From contig OX344763.1 of NCBI GenBank assembly GCA_947034895.1, positions 65,801,093 through 65,865,092 of the forward strand: a stretch of DNA of 64,000 nucleotides, written 5' to 3'. Below the pieces are notes generated by a model. The model saw nothing but the letters and a program-made list of their open reading frames with translations. It searched no databases and had not been told where the DNA came from. Shown in pieces: positions 45,801 to 56,436 of the stretch. Within the stretch, counting starts at the first letter, position 1. Every line of letters begins with the position of its first letter. Source of the stretch: Rhytidiadelphus loreus (taxonomy: Eukaryota; Streptophyta; Bryopsida; Hypnales; Hylocomiaceae). The translations under genes and the position numbers were made by a program.

Positions 45801-45984
45801 GTCCGACTACATAAATAGCGAAGAGCACGGCTTATTTTGCCACAATCGTTTCCCTTGCGGAGTGGGTGATCTAGTGCCTAAGGCTCTATGCGCCTCTTCT
45901 GTTTTGGTGTACAAATGATTGTGATTGAATCTTAAATTTTTTCAAGTATAAGTGCGAATCATTAATCACTTAAGCAAGCTTACC

Positions 45985-47085
45985 ATGCCTCGCGATAACA
46001 AATCGAAGTCTAGTAAGAAGGGCAAATCCCAAGACATAAATTGGGATGATTGGAAAAACCAAATGTGCGTAGCTGAACCGGGATGGGAAGAAGAACCCAA
46101 AAAATCTTGGGACTGCACAACGTGCAAGAAGTACATCAAAATGACGCACCTCTCCAAAATGTGGTCCAGAGAACGCGCAGAGGTGCAAGTTCGCCGTTGG
46201 GAAGGACAAATTTCCACATGCCAAAGCAAACACTTTGTTCATCGATACGAGGAAGTAACACGTTCAGCTCAAATACGGGACTCCAAACCGAATTTAATGA
46301 ACTATTCCAACATGAGCATGGTTTGGGCGGAGATTGTACTCCACAAAGATGTAGATTGGCGCACAATTTACGGAAAAGATGTTACCCACTTGAATTGCAG
46401 TGATGTAGTACTTTATATCAGTTGGACTGGACCGAGCGATTGCATGCCAGAGTGGTCTAATCGAGGCTAGTTTGGATTTCCACCGGTTGTATTGCCGGAT
46501 GCAGAAGATGAATGGTCAGATGATGATGATGAGAAAGACACTCCAACACTTGCGAGGATGGAAGAGAGGCACGAGCGTACAGAAGATCGAGAGGACATTC
46601 AATACCAACAAGAAATGCGAGAGGCAATGCAAAGAAGCCTAGAGGACCGTGGTCGACAATATGGCCATCATGGGGTGTACAAACCCGATCGTGGTGCATA
46701 TGGCTCACAAGATACCCGAAGTATTTCACACTACAGTAATGACCCTCAAGGGGGTTATTACAGCTCAAGGACAAGCCATGGAACCACGAATCATTTTGAA
46801 GGTAACCAAGGAGGCTCCCAATACAACTTTACGTCTACTGGAGGTGGTTCTCATGGACCTCAAGGAGGCCCTTCTTATAGCGGTTCAACTTAAGGAGCAT
46901 CTACTCACAATGATTCAATTCCTCCTCCAACTTTTGGAGGTCCATACCAAGGAAATTATGGACAAACAAGTGGGCAAAACAGATATGGAGACGACTACTA
47001 TGGCGGAGGACCGATTCTCAATGTTTATAGGTCTAGTGATACAGGCCCAAGCCAAAAAGATGACACCGAATCAGAATCTGAGTGA
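45985..47085 (+). pseudogene. Gene A: zinc-ligand protein of the hAT element, two in-frame stops
   Basis: The ATG at 45985 gives MPRDNKSKSSKKGKSQDINW, which parallels the MPRSKKAAKGK start of the neighbouring kinase-like protein. The conserved region is WDCTTCKKYIKMTHLSKMWS, then CQSKHFVHRYEEV, NYSNMSMVWAEIVLHKDVDW. It aligns with gene C (TCKKYVKMYHIDKLW, HFIHRAHEVW, NYSLASMVYAELILARKVDW). Shared Cys and His residues suggest zinc binding. The second half is acidic, then Gly/Gln/Tyr/Ser-rich (GPQGGPSYSGST), like a low-complexity RNA-binding tail. TAG at 46468 and TAA at 46891 interrupt the frame where Gln would fit; the final stop is TGA. Function unknown. Confidence 0.6.
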
Positions 47086-48112
47086 AGTAGATTGGACTAT
47101 TGGACTATTGGACATTTGTAAGATTGTAGTTGTTGTCTCACAATACAATCAAGTGATTGTAAATTTGTAATCTCTTGCCACATGATATAGAAAGTGACAA
47201 GCACGATACAAAGATGTTGGCTCTTAACAAATAGTATTTTTCTATTTGTAAATTATGAATAAAATATATTGTAATTAAGCCCTAAAGCCCTATGGATGTT
47301 TTTAGAAAAATGGATTTGTTCGCACCACTTCTACTTTATGTACCGTAGAAAAACATAAACATCAATTTTTTGGGGGAATTTAAATAAAGTATGTTGTACA
47401 TAACTTATTTGACAGCATGGCGCAGAAATTTCAAAAATTTTGACCGCATGGATTGGAAGATATGGCATTCTAAGCACTACATTTGAAACTAAGAACGCCT
47501 TTAATCTTAGACAAAATTTGCTTAAAGAATTTTTTACAAATTAAAATCTACAATTTTGGTTTAATTTACAAGACCACAACCCAATTATGCTTTGGATTTT
47601 TAATTTCATTTAGGTTTCTAGAACAATGAACTGAGTTCGGCACTTAAGCTTCTCCTAAACAAAATCAACTTCTCAAAACAACATATTGCATAATTGTATT
47701 ATTTCAATACAAATGGTGTTGTTACTTTGTTGCCCCCCAATGAAAATTTGGGGGATTCTCTTGCATGTGCCATGTACATTTACATGATAGATCATACAAT
47801 TTAGCACACCACCTTGCCAACCTAGGTGGCTAGGTACCCAACAATCCAACATCAATGACTTCCATCAAGAAGAAGAACTCCAAGTTTACATTTCTCATCC
47901 ACCCAAAAAAGATGTTTTGTATATAAATAGTTTGTGTTCCGAAAAATACAAAATGTTCAAAACGGAAAGCCAATTTCACATATATTGGCATACATTGATG
48001 GTGCATATATATTCTATAGTTAGCACACATAGTAAGTTAGTAACGTACATCCTCACTGATACATTTATCGTTTACTTCTATAATCTATAGTACTATGTAG
48101 CACACTCATATA
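47086..48112. other. Convergent 3' flanks of gene A and the kinase-like gene, no gene seen
   Basis: AT-rich DNA with several AATAAA-like signals, for example AATAAAATATA near 47259. No protein-coding segment or repeat stands out. Confidence 0.5.
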
Positions 48113-49597
48113 CTAATATGAGTGACGGAAGAGGTCATCTGGAATAGGCCAATTGTAAGAATTAGTAAATTGTTGGATGATTTCGGAAAAACTTCTGCGC
48201 TCCGCAATCACTGGATTGCAAAGGCGATCCAAGTAGAGGTGAAATACCCTTGCCAAATCGTGGTGGCTAAACCTCGTATGTCCTTCATTTTCATGATGAA
48301 GCGATGTGTAGGCCTCTGACATGCATAGTTTGTTGATCCGTTGAGCTATTCGACCAACGGCATATTCCTCCGATTTACGTGACAAAGTTGGAATCATTTC
48401 CACATCCGCATCTTTGCGGTACACATATGCAATTGAAGGGTCCACCCACCACCTTCGGTTCAAAGCTGCATCCCGATCTGGCGTAGATGTGAACGTATAC
48501 AAAGACTTCATTGGTTCAGTACGAACCGTAGACATGCCCCAATCGCAAACTCCAATGTAAACACGTGATTCATCCTCAGGAAAGTAAAACATGATATTGT
48601 CAGGAGATATATCATTGTGTAGATGACCAGCATTGTGGACCGCATTCATGATATGCACCAATGCCCATGCCAACTCGATGCGCTTCTTTCTCCATCGACC
48701 AAGACGGAAAGCTTGAATCACCTCTTCGGGCGTTGGTTGTGAATAAGACAATCGAATGGCAATGTTATCTGGATAATCATTATCGAGGATCAACATTTGC
48801 CACAATGTACCACCATTCCACCAATATGCATACCCTTCATTGTTTGTTGCATGGACAACGGTAAACCGAATAACTCCGTCATGTAGAATCCTCACTGCTA
48901 TTGATTCGTTTTGGTGCTCCAACTTCGCAAGTTGAGGACGAATCCGTTGTTGATGAGATATCTTTGCAGCAAATTCCCAAAATGATGGAATCTCATGACA
49001 TCCTTCAATTCGAACTTTGCGAATTGTTGCATATCCGCCCTTCAAGATTTTGTCATCTTGTAGAATCACCCTTGCTTTGTCTGGTAGTGCTACGAGATGC
49101 CGTCGTCCATGTTGCAATTCTACATCTCCCTCATCCGAAGTCCACCAACCCAATGACCCTCGTCGATTCCGTCTCTTTGCAAACGGAATGCAACGACGAA
49201 CAAACAAGTCAACTTTGACAATGACTTGTTCAAAGCTTTCATCACTTGCACGGTGTTTCCTCCCGTATTTTTCTAGGATCACCTTCGCAATCCACAATGC
49301 GTCTTGCACCCTGTTCTTCAGAAATTGTTGGAAGCCCTTCTTCTCCATTTCATGAATCCATTCTGGAACGTTTAGAGCATCCGTGAACTTCTGTGTCATA
49401 TCCATCTTGAATTTGTCTACACACTCCTCTTGGTATCTCACATATTTAGTGTCAAGAGACACAGTAGTTTCCGCCTCATAAAACTTCACAATGTATTCAA
49501 TCAAGAATGCTTTGCAAGCATTGGAGGGAAGTTCACGTGCTAACTCAATATTGGGCACCACATTCTTCCCCTTCGCCGCTTTCTTCGATCTCGGCAT
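48113..49597 (-). CDS. Protein-kinase-like protein carried by the hAT element, 494 aa, intact
   Basis: The N-terminal 170 residues are helical and unrecognised. The kinase fold follows: LKGGYATIRKV (residues 185-195) as glycine loop, EFAAKIS with the VAIK-type lysine at 212, HLHNDISPDNIMFYF (325-339) as catalytic loop with D329 and N334, and VCDWGMS (350-356) in place of DFG. Arg of HRD is Asn (HND), as in some atypical kinases, and DFG is DWG. There is no stop or frameshift, unlike its neighbours. Its ATG (49597) has a TATA-like site (TCATATAAGG on the minus strand, 49821-49830) and a GTCCGC array just upstream. It ends in TAG at 48113. It probably phosphorylates protein, perhaps the element's own proteins; that is inference. 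Confidence 0.75.
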   Translation of the reverse strand: MPRSKKAAKGKNVVPNIELARELPSNACKAFLIEYIVKFYEAETTVSLDTKYVRYQEECVDKFKMDMTQKFTDALNVPEWIHEMEKKGFQQFLKNRVQDALWIAKVILEKYGRKHRASDESFEQVIVKVDLFVRRCIPFAKRRNRRGSLGWWTSDEGDVELQHGRRHLVALPDKARVILQDDKILKGGYATIRKVRIEGCHEIPSFWEFAAKISHQQRIRPQLAKLEHQNESIAVRILHDGVIRFTVVHATNNEGYAYWWNGGTLWQMLILDNDYPDNIAIRLSYSQPTPEEVIQAFRLGRWRKKRIELAWALVHIMNAVHNAGHLHNDISPDNIMFYFPEDESRVYIGVCDWGMSTVRTEPMKSLYTFTSTPDRDAALNRRWWVDPSIAYVYRKDADVEMIPTLSRKSEEYAVGRIAQRINKLCMSEAYTSLHHENEGHTRFSHHDLARVFHLYLDRLCNPVIAERRSFSEIIQQFTNSYNWPIPDDLFRHSY

Positions 49598-49794
49598 CGT
49601 AAAAAGTATGAATTTTTAGTCCCAATTTAATTCATAAAAAATTACAATGCACCAAGTACACACAAACTAGAAAAAACGGGCAAAATATAGGCCCCCAAAA
49701 CCCAACTCCTACCTTCCCTACGAAAGGAGCCAATGGAGGATAAACCACCAAGCTCTCCGCTCTCTCTTGCAAGGCACAAGGGGGAATGCAAAAG

Positions 49795-50145
49795 TGAGAG
49801 CGGACGGGCTGTCCGCGCCGCCTTATATGAGGCGGACGGCCTCGAGGTCCGCACGAGCGAATGGACCCCAAAGCGGACGGCCAACGGTCCGCCATGCTTT
49901 GGCCGTCCGATCAAACGAACGGATCAGCAGTCCGCTTCATCGGATGGCCAGAACAGACCGCAAAGGTGGACGCCGACTCCGCGACGCGGACGACAGCGCC
50001 GAAATCGCGGACGGCGGCCTGCAGCATGCGAACGGGGGGGGGGGCAGCAGGCAGACGGGGGCCTCGATAGGCGGACAGCGGCTCCGACGGGCAGACGGGG
50101 ACTCCAACGAGCGGATGGAGGCAGGGTCCGCCTAAGCAAACGGGG
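49795..50145. promoter_or_regulatory. GTCCGC array 2, upstream of the kinase-like gene
   Basis: About ten GCGGAC/GTCCGC motifs on both strands in 350 bp, ending near a G-run (50033-50043). The array overlaps the probable promoter of the minus-strand kinase-like gene, with the TATA-like site inside it at 49821-49830. Confidence 0.7.
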
Positions 50146-50149
50146 GAAG

Positions 50150-51540
50150 GATTTTGAAGTGCATCCTGCCCAAATTGGTCATTAGGGCCTTAGGGGTCCT
50201 TGAATTTTTGATGTCACCAGTTGGCAGGCCCTCCGGTTCAATTTAATTTTTAATGAGGTTCCTTTGTGCGAATGGTGCTGGGATTTCTTTTGATCTAAAA
50301 ATTAAAACATAAATTAAAAATGGATGTATAAATTTAGGAATTATCTAAAAAATTCACATATTTTTGTATGTTGTTTTTACGTGCATGCATTGAGTTTATA
50401 ATTTTTTTCTTATTTTCTAGGGATGGAATTGAATTTCCTATGAAATAAACTTTTAAATGAAATAAAGAATTTAACGCATGGTAATTTAATTCTACTTATT
50501 TGAACTTCGAGAAATAACTTAAAGCTTCTCATTGTCCAAATGAAGCTACGAGGTTTTCTTCTTGTATGTCAACACCTCATAAAATGGTCATTTCAAGACC
50601 AAAGACCAAAAATCTTTTAAATGGTATTTTGGGTTTAGGGGATATTAGGGGCTCGCAAAGGTTTCGATACTCTAACATGAAAATGTGTGGAAGTAGATTT
50701 TTAGAAGTCTACCCCCCCCTTCCCCCCTTTGAGTTGAATGAATTTATTGATTTCAAATGTATTGATTTCTATTCTTTAAAGAATCGTAAGGTGCCAAAAT
50801 ATTAGCGCCAAAAATATCAAGTTAAATTAATTCTAGTATGAAATTATAACTTGCTCAATCACTAGGGTGGGACAACGTGCTATGAAAATAGTGCATACAC
50901 TTGTCTTCTTATAACCTCACAAGTCCATGGTCATTTCGCTCTCCAAGTTCACGTGCACCCTACTAGGCATTCAAGCAAATTTTTTAAAGTCTAAACATCT
51001 ACATGGTTAGGGAATACAAGGACAAATGTTTCTTTCATTGTGGATACTAAAAGCCCATGTTCTTTTTTCATACGTACAACACACTTTGAATGGCTTCGGC
51101 ACTCAAACCCCTAAAAGATTTGATCCATTGGAAAATGAATTAACTTTGAATATTACATGAATCGGACCTTCGGAATTGTTTGCAATTGAATAACTCCTTT
51201 CCATTTTGTTATTAGTTCTATTTGGAATTTGGATGGCATATTTGTTTATATAAATCATAGACAAAGGATTGTGATTGTCACCTCCATTTTGACAACGAGA
51301 GGCCTAAACCCTATACCCTAAACCCTAACAAGGGTTTGGAGGCATTGAATTACTCAAAATACTACCTTTGAGTCGGTGGATTGCCTTGACATTTATGAAA
51401 ACCAAGTCAATGCTTCGAACATTGAAACATTCCTTCATCAATGAGCACCCGGTACTAGTACAACATCTCTACATTCCCAAATGAAAGAATCCTATGCTTC
51501 TGAAATCAGGAGAGGACTAGAGGACTCAAGAGGGTGAAAA
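50150..51540. other. Non-coding interval in the hAT element
   Basis: AT-rich sequence between arrays 2 and 3. It contains a short telomere-like stretch (CCCTAAACCCTAAC near 51320) and a C-run (50710-50726). No gene seen. Confidence 0.5.
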
Positions 51541-51559
51541 CAAGGTCCAAACTCCCCAA

Positions 51560-51860
51560 AGTGTGCTTGGGCGGACCTCGGGGAGGGAAGGGCGGACGGA
51601 CCCGTCGGAAATGCGGACGGCAACGTCGGAAAGGCGGACGGATCCGTCGGAGCAGGTGGACGGCAGCGTCGGAATTGCGGATGGGGGGCAGCAAGTGGAT
51701 GGCGGTGATGGGAAGGCGGACGGTAGCGTCGGATTTGGAGACGGATGGGCCGTCCGATTGAGCGGACGTTCGGGTCCGCTTTGCAACGTTCGGAGGAGGC
51801 TCGGTGGCGGATGATTTTAGGTTTGGTTTCGGACGGCTATAAGGGCGGACGGCCTTCTTG
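51560..51860. promoter_or_regulatory. GTCCGC array 3, probable promoter of gene C
   Basis: Eight or so GCGGAC/GTCCGC motifs. TATAAGG at 51838-51844 lies within it on the plus strand. The next plus-strand gene of the hAT set is gene C (ATG 53944), now separated from it by the nested TCCGG-rich element. Confidence 0.65.
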
Positions 51861-52079
51861 TTTTTTCTCACTTCCCTCTCCTTCCTAGGACTTACAACCG
51901 TGTTGGATGTGCTACTGTTCCTTCATTGTACCAATTGCTCCTACATGGTGGAGAGGTGGGGTCATTTGTCGCAGCACAGGGTAAGTAAATTCCCTATTAT
52001 GCTCACAAAAACCACTTTAAAGCATAACAAAGTGACTCTAAAGATCGAACCCACGAGATTCTGTGAAGTGTTTAAACTC

Positions 52080-53830
52080 TGTTAGGAATTTAGAGGTCAA
52101 TAGTCGGTTTCTTTCAAAGATTTCCCTAATCGGATGTCGGATTCTTCGATCCGGAAATCCTTCCTACATTGCGTATTCGGAATCTATGTCCCACTATTAC
52201 TGACTACAATCCGGATACCCTTGAATCAGCAACCAACGAACCCACCCAGACTTTCCTAAATACTTCCAGGTTTTCTTCTATGAGACCGGACTCCCTCCCT
52301 TTTACTGGTGTTCCGGTTTTAGCCGGAAGAGCCCCTCCTTCCGGACTGGTCTTGGTCCGGGTGGCCATCCCCTTCCCATCCGGTTGAGATGGCTTTCCTG
52401 CTTGCTGACCTCCCAACTTCTTGTCAGCCGGAGACCCTCGATTCCCCACCGTCGTCTTCAGGCGTTTCCGGTGGATGAGCGGTACTCCATCGTCCTCCTC
52501 ATCTTCCTCCTGCCAGTTCCGCATATTCTCCTTAGGCGTTCCGGCTGGCGGAGTACTGTCGTGTTCGGTGTCGGAACTCTCATCGTCCGACACTCCGAAT
52601 TTGGCGAGAGCCATCTGGGCCCTCCATTCACTCTCCTCAGTTATCGTGAGGAGTCCCTGTTTCCGGTAGAGATGGAAAAGGTAGGGGCAGAGTGGGGTTC
52701 CTCTGCTCTTCTTGGTATTGGCGCAGAGTCCGGCCACCAGCAGGCACATGTACTTTGCTCAATCCACTCGCATCTCCCCGCTCAGAGCTCCAAAAATAGT
52801 ATTGCCCACCGAGTGGGTCAATATTGTCGGTTTTTCCGGATAAAGGATGGGGAGTAGAAACTCCAGCAGACACCGATGCCGCGAGTTTATGCAGTCTGCC
52901 ACAACGAATCCGTCCTTGGAATCCGCTCCTTGGGCAAACAACCCCTTCATATAATTGTCCCGGGATTTGGCCTTTGACGTCCCTCCCTCCCGGAAATTAT
53001 AGACTTCCCTCCAGATCTCTTCGGTCCACTTATCCGGTGCTGCCCGGATCGTTTTTGCAAATTGATTTGGAGCTCCTAGTTGCAGCTCCCGGATGACCTC
53101 CTCGTTTTTGAACCCCCAAGGCTTCCCGTGAAGCCCCTCACAGCCCATGGCCGTCAGGTCGTCGATTAGCTCCGCTAGCTCCCGATCCGTCTTGGGTTCT
53201 ACCGGCGCCACCCCTCTCAACTTCACTTCTCCCTGAGGCGCATTTGGTTTAGTGGCGGCGCCATTACGCTTAGGCATCCGTCCTCACTTCTACTTTCCAC
53301 CTCGCTTTCTCTCTTCTAGCTGCACGTCTCGTATCCCACCCAAAATCCAATCTAAAGTTTTGCGCCTACCGATCAATCCGCGCGCCTTCCTACTGCCAAG
53401 CGCCTCCTCAAATCACACAGCGCCTAAGAAGAAAAAAACCGAGCTCCAACACCACACACAAAGAGAAACAAACACGCCTAAGAGCTGGAGAGAGTCTGAG
53501 AGAGAGAGAGAGACAGAAAAAGAGTTGAGGCGCCAAAGTGAGAATGAGCTCTCAAACCCTAAGTCAGGGTTTATATACCCCGAAAACTTAGTCCGGATTT
53601 CCCTTCTGGTTTCCGGTTTTCTAATCTTCCGGTCCTCCGGTTTCAGTCCGGAACTAGAATATTTTCTGGCTTCTACTTTGATTCCGGCCAACAGTTTATT
53701 TTACTTCTCTAATTGTCCTAATTCAAAACCGGGTTCTAAACTTTAAGCTCTTCCGGTTTAGTTCTTTTGGATTTAAAACCTAAACTCTTGATTCCTAAAA
53801 AAAATTGAAAATTCCGGTTGCGACATCATT
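52080..53830. mobile_element. Nested element with TCCGG motifs, boundaries uncertain
   Basis: Between about 52.1 and 53.8 kb the GTCCGC motif vanishes and TCCGG/CCGGA becomes very frequent, in non-coding and coding DNA alike. Examples are TTCCGGTTTT, GATCCGGAAATCC and CTCTTCCGGTTT. A weak inverted match, TTAGGAATTTAGAG near 52082 versus CTCTTGATTCCTAA near 53786, could be its termini (12 of 14), but I see no clear target duplication. It holds one gene (B) on the minus strand with its own TATA site (TATATAAA, 53570-53577 on the minus strand). Confidence 0.45.
52204..53277 (-). pseudogene. Gene B: unidentified transposon-associated protein with one in-frame TGA
   Basis: MPKRNGAATKPNAPQGEVKL starts at 53277. 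The frame runs to the TAG at 52204 through one TGA at about 52759, where Trp would fit. The central part reads DGFVVADCINSRHRCLLEFL, PEKPTILTHSVGNTIFGAL and CPYLFHLYRKQGLLTITEES. It is faintly like the 'putative plant transposon protein' region found beside plant retroelements, but I am not sure. The C-terminal third is acidic then Lys/Pro/Gly-rich and disordered. A GA-repeat leader (53495-53512) and an AAACCCTAA motif lie upstream. The role is unknown; it is presumably the main protein of the nested element. Confidence 0.5.
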
Positions 53831-53943
53831 CATCTTTCATTATTGGTTCACATACAAACATTCATTGAAACTTGGGTGGATTGAAGACACATACTTTTGG
53901 TGACTATTTAAATTCAATTGGGGACAAGTTCAAGTTGACAACC

Positions 53944-55621
53944 ATGAGTGGTCAAGGCGTTGAAGGTAGTGGTGGGTTGACCGGCGGAGGTGACAATAGT
54001 AGGAGGCCTAAACCAAAGGGGACCGCCCATGAGCTCCACTATGAGATTTTAGATGATCCCAACATCAAAGCAGAGGGTGGTTGGGAAGCGGAGGAAGCGG
54101 AATATTGGTCCTCCAAAACGTGCAAGAAGTATGTGAAGATGTACCACATCGACAAGTTGTGGCCTAGGGAGGCCCACATCATCCATACTCGTGGTTTTTG
54201 TTGCAAACCAGGGAATTGCAACAATGCGCACTTCATTCACCGAGCGCATGAAGTTTGGCGGGCCCTCTTCGGGGATAAAGCAATGTCCAAGGGGTATATA
54301 AACTACAGCTTGGCTTCTATGGTGTATGCAGAATTGATATTGGCACGCAAGGTGGATTGGAGCACATTTCCAACGACAACGAACGCTCCACGTGTGCTTG
54401 AATGTAATCGGAAAGATATTCCCGATTTGTACAATCCACAAGTAGGGCCAAGTGAGGCATTTAAATCCAAAAGAGAGGTAAAACCAATGACAATAACTAT
54501 GACCAAGGACGTGGAGGTCACAAGTTCGGCAATGCAATTGGCTTCAACACAAAACCGTACGGCAATACAAGATTTCAAAGGCGAGCATGTGGAGGGAGAC
54601 ATATTTTTAACTCCTCCAACGGATTTGATATGCACACCAAATGGAACAACAATGGTGGAGCACGTGGCCCCATCCGCACCACATGAACGTCAAGATGATG
54701 TCATTGAGGGAGAAGTTGCTAATGCTAATATTGCCATTCAAAATCTTATAGATAGCAATGCTTTAAATCATTTGGCAAGTACTTCGAAGCAAAGTTTGCC
54801 GAAGACACCAAGCCCGACATTGAATCTAGGAGTTGAGGTGCATCCTTCACCTCATCATGGAGAACAATCGGATGGCGTGTTGCCAAATGAGACCATTCTT
54901 GGCGGATTTATCGATTCCAAGTATCTACATTTGTCATCATTGAGGACATCAAAATGGCAAATTGTTCGTCGGATGCCCTCGGTTGCATTATTAGAATCTT
55001 TGTGTAAAGGTTCACATTTGTGGCGGTCACACAAAGGAAGTGAAGAAAGGACTAGATGGCAATTGGATAGAGGTAGAGCCTGCACAAGAGTTTAATGAGC
55101 AATACGGGGATTACAATCACACTTTGCTAGGGAGGGCCCTGTTTTTATCAAAGTTGGAGGAAGCTGCAAAAGTTCGTGCCTTTGTGGAACTAGATGGGCA
55201 ATCAAGCACAAAAAATTCAATGGTAAAGGTGGCAGGGGCATTTGATAAAAGGATGGGCGAAATCATAATGCATTGGAGGGCATTTTTAGTGGGGGGAGAA
55301 GAACCAAAGTGGTTTTCCATGAAAAATGATGGTGACGTGGTCAACTTTTTGGTAGATAAAGTAGATGCTACTTTGAGAGCGTTGAAGGCAGAAGACGTAG
55401 ATTTGACTCTAAAACGGAAGAATAAACGGAAGATTGAAGACGAGGATGACTACTCTCCAGATACCAAACGACACTTTTCTGCAGTAGACATGGAAGCTGC
55501 GTCCAGGGGGCCCATGAGTGGCGGAGGTCTTGGTCCTCAAACATGCCGGGCAAGTGCAAGGCTCAAAGATAAAGAGGATTCGTCGCGTCTTTCTGAGGGA
55601 GGTAGCAATGATATTATATAG
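53944..55621 (+). pseudogene. Gene C: zinc-ligand protein related to gene A, frame broken near 55.0 kb
   Basis: MSGQGVEGSGGLTGGGDNSR begins at 53944. The region TCKKYVKMYHIDKLWPREAH, GFCCKPGNCNNAHFIHRAHE, NYSLASMVYAELILARKVDW matches gene A over about 85 residues and is richer in Cys: C-C-x4-C-x3-H, like a CCCH-type zinc site. A Thr/Ser/Asn-rich linker follows. Near 55000 the open frame shifts by one base; the second part (GLDGNWIEVEPAQEF through KRKNKRKIEDEDDYSPDTKR) has a helical region and a probable nuclear localisation signal. The shift may be an indel or an unrecognised intron. The last codons reach a TAG at 55619-55621. Confidence 0.55.
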
Positions 55622-55954
55622 GGTAGTTACACCTTGTTTGTATTTCGATATGACATTATGGAGTGTTGTTTATTTTGAATCTCGAGAGGATTCAGTACTA
55701 TTAATTCACAACATTCATAGTATGCTATGAGTTGCTTTTCATTAATATAAAAATATGTGGGTTACTTAAATGTTTTTGAATTTACTCTCCTAAATTTTTT
55801 ATATTTTATGTGATACTTGTTTGTCAAGCATGATTTTAGACATGCCTATCTCTCAACATAATTTAATCTCATTCATTTCTTAATTCCTAAAATATCATGC
55901 ATCTCTAAACTAAGTCCCTAAAATTAGAACTTGTAGAATTAGTCAAGCTGCAAC

Positions 55955-56110
55955 AGCCGTCCGCTAGTCCGCCACCCGCCTACAATTTCAACGCTGTCGT
56001 CCGCTTGTTGCAGCTCGCCGTCCGCGTGTCGCAAGTCACCGTCCATGATTTCGAGGCTGCCGTCCGCTTGTCGCAGGTCGCCGTCCGCGATTCCGTCGCT
56101 GCCATTCGCA
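55955..56110. promoter_or_regulatory. GTCCGC array 4, upstream of the hAT transposase gene
   Basis: Five exact GTCCGC motifs plus variants (GTCCATG, ATTCGC) in 150 bp, all in one orientation. It stands about 330 bp before the transposase ATG. Confidence 0.65.
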
Positions 56111-56436
56111 TTTCCGTTCTCGGAACCGTTGGGGCTTTAGAAATGTTTTAGTTTTTGCTACTCAACGGTCATGAGGAATGGGCCTGATTTGAATTCTATA
56201 AGTTCTTAGAATTTCGCACTAACAAGCACTCCTGAGAAACTGAACGCTAAGATTTCCAAGGGCTAGGAGCTGCAATTTATTTTGTGTCCCTTGCTTGGTA
56301 ATGCATAGTTCAGTGGACAGGGGGGCTTTGGTTTCCAAGGCTTCATTCACACATTGTTTCTAATATTTTTTACAAATCTTATCCATCGATTACATTTTTA
56401 ATTTGAATCCAATTTACGGAATTGGAGGTGATCACT

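Noticed and set aside
45439..45828. Long GC-rich open frames (140-157 codons) in the left array of the hAT element
   Set aside because: They arise from the GTCCGC repeats, which lack stops in several frames. Composition is repetitive Arg/Pro/Ser with no domain. The same applies to open frames at 49632-50185, 51506-51871 and 59925-60294.
51300..51335. Interstitial telomere array
   Set aside because: Only two or three CCCTAAA units with interruptions; too short, and similar telo-box motifs occur in plant leaders.
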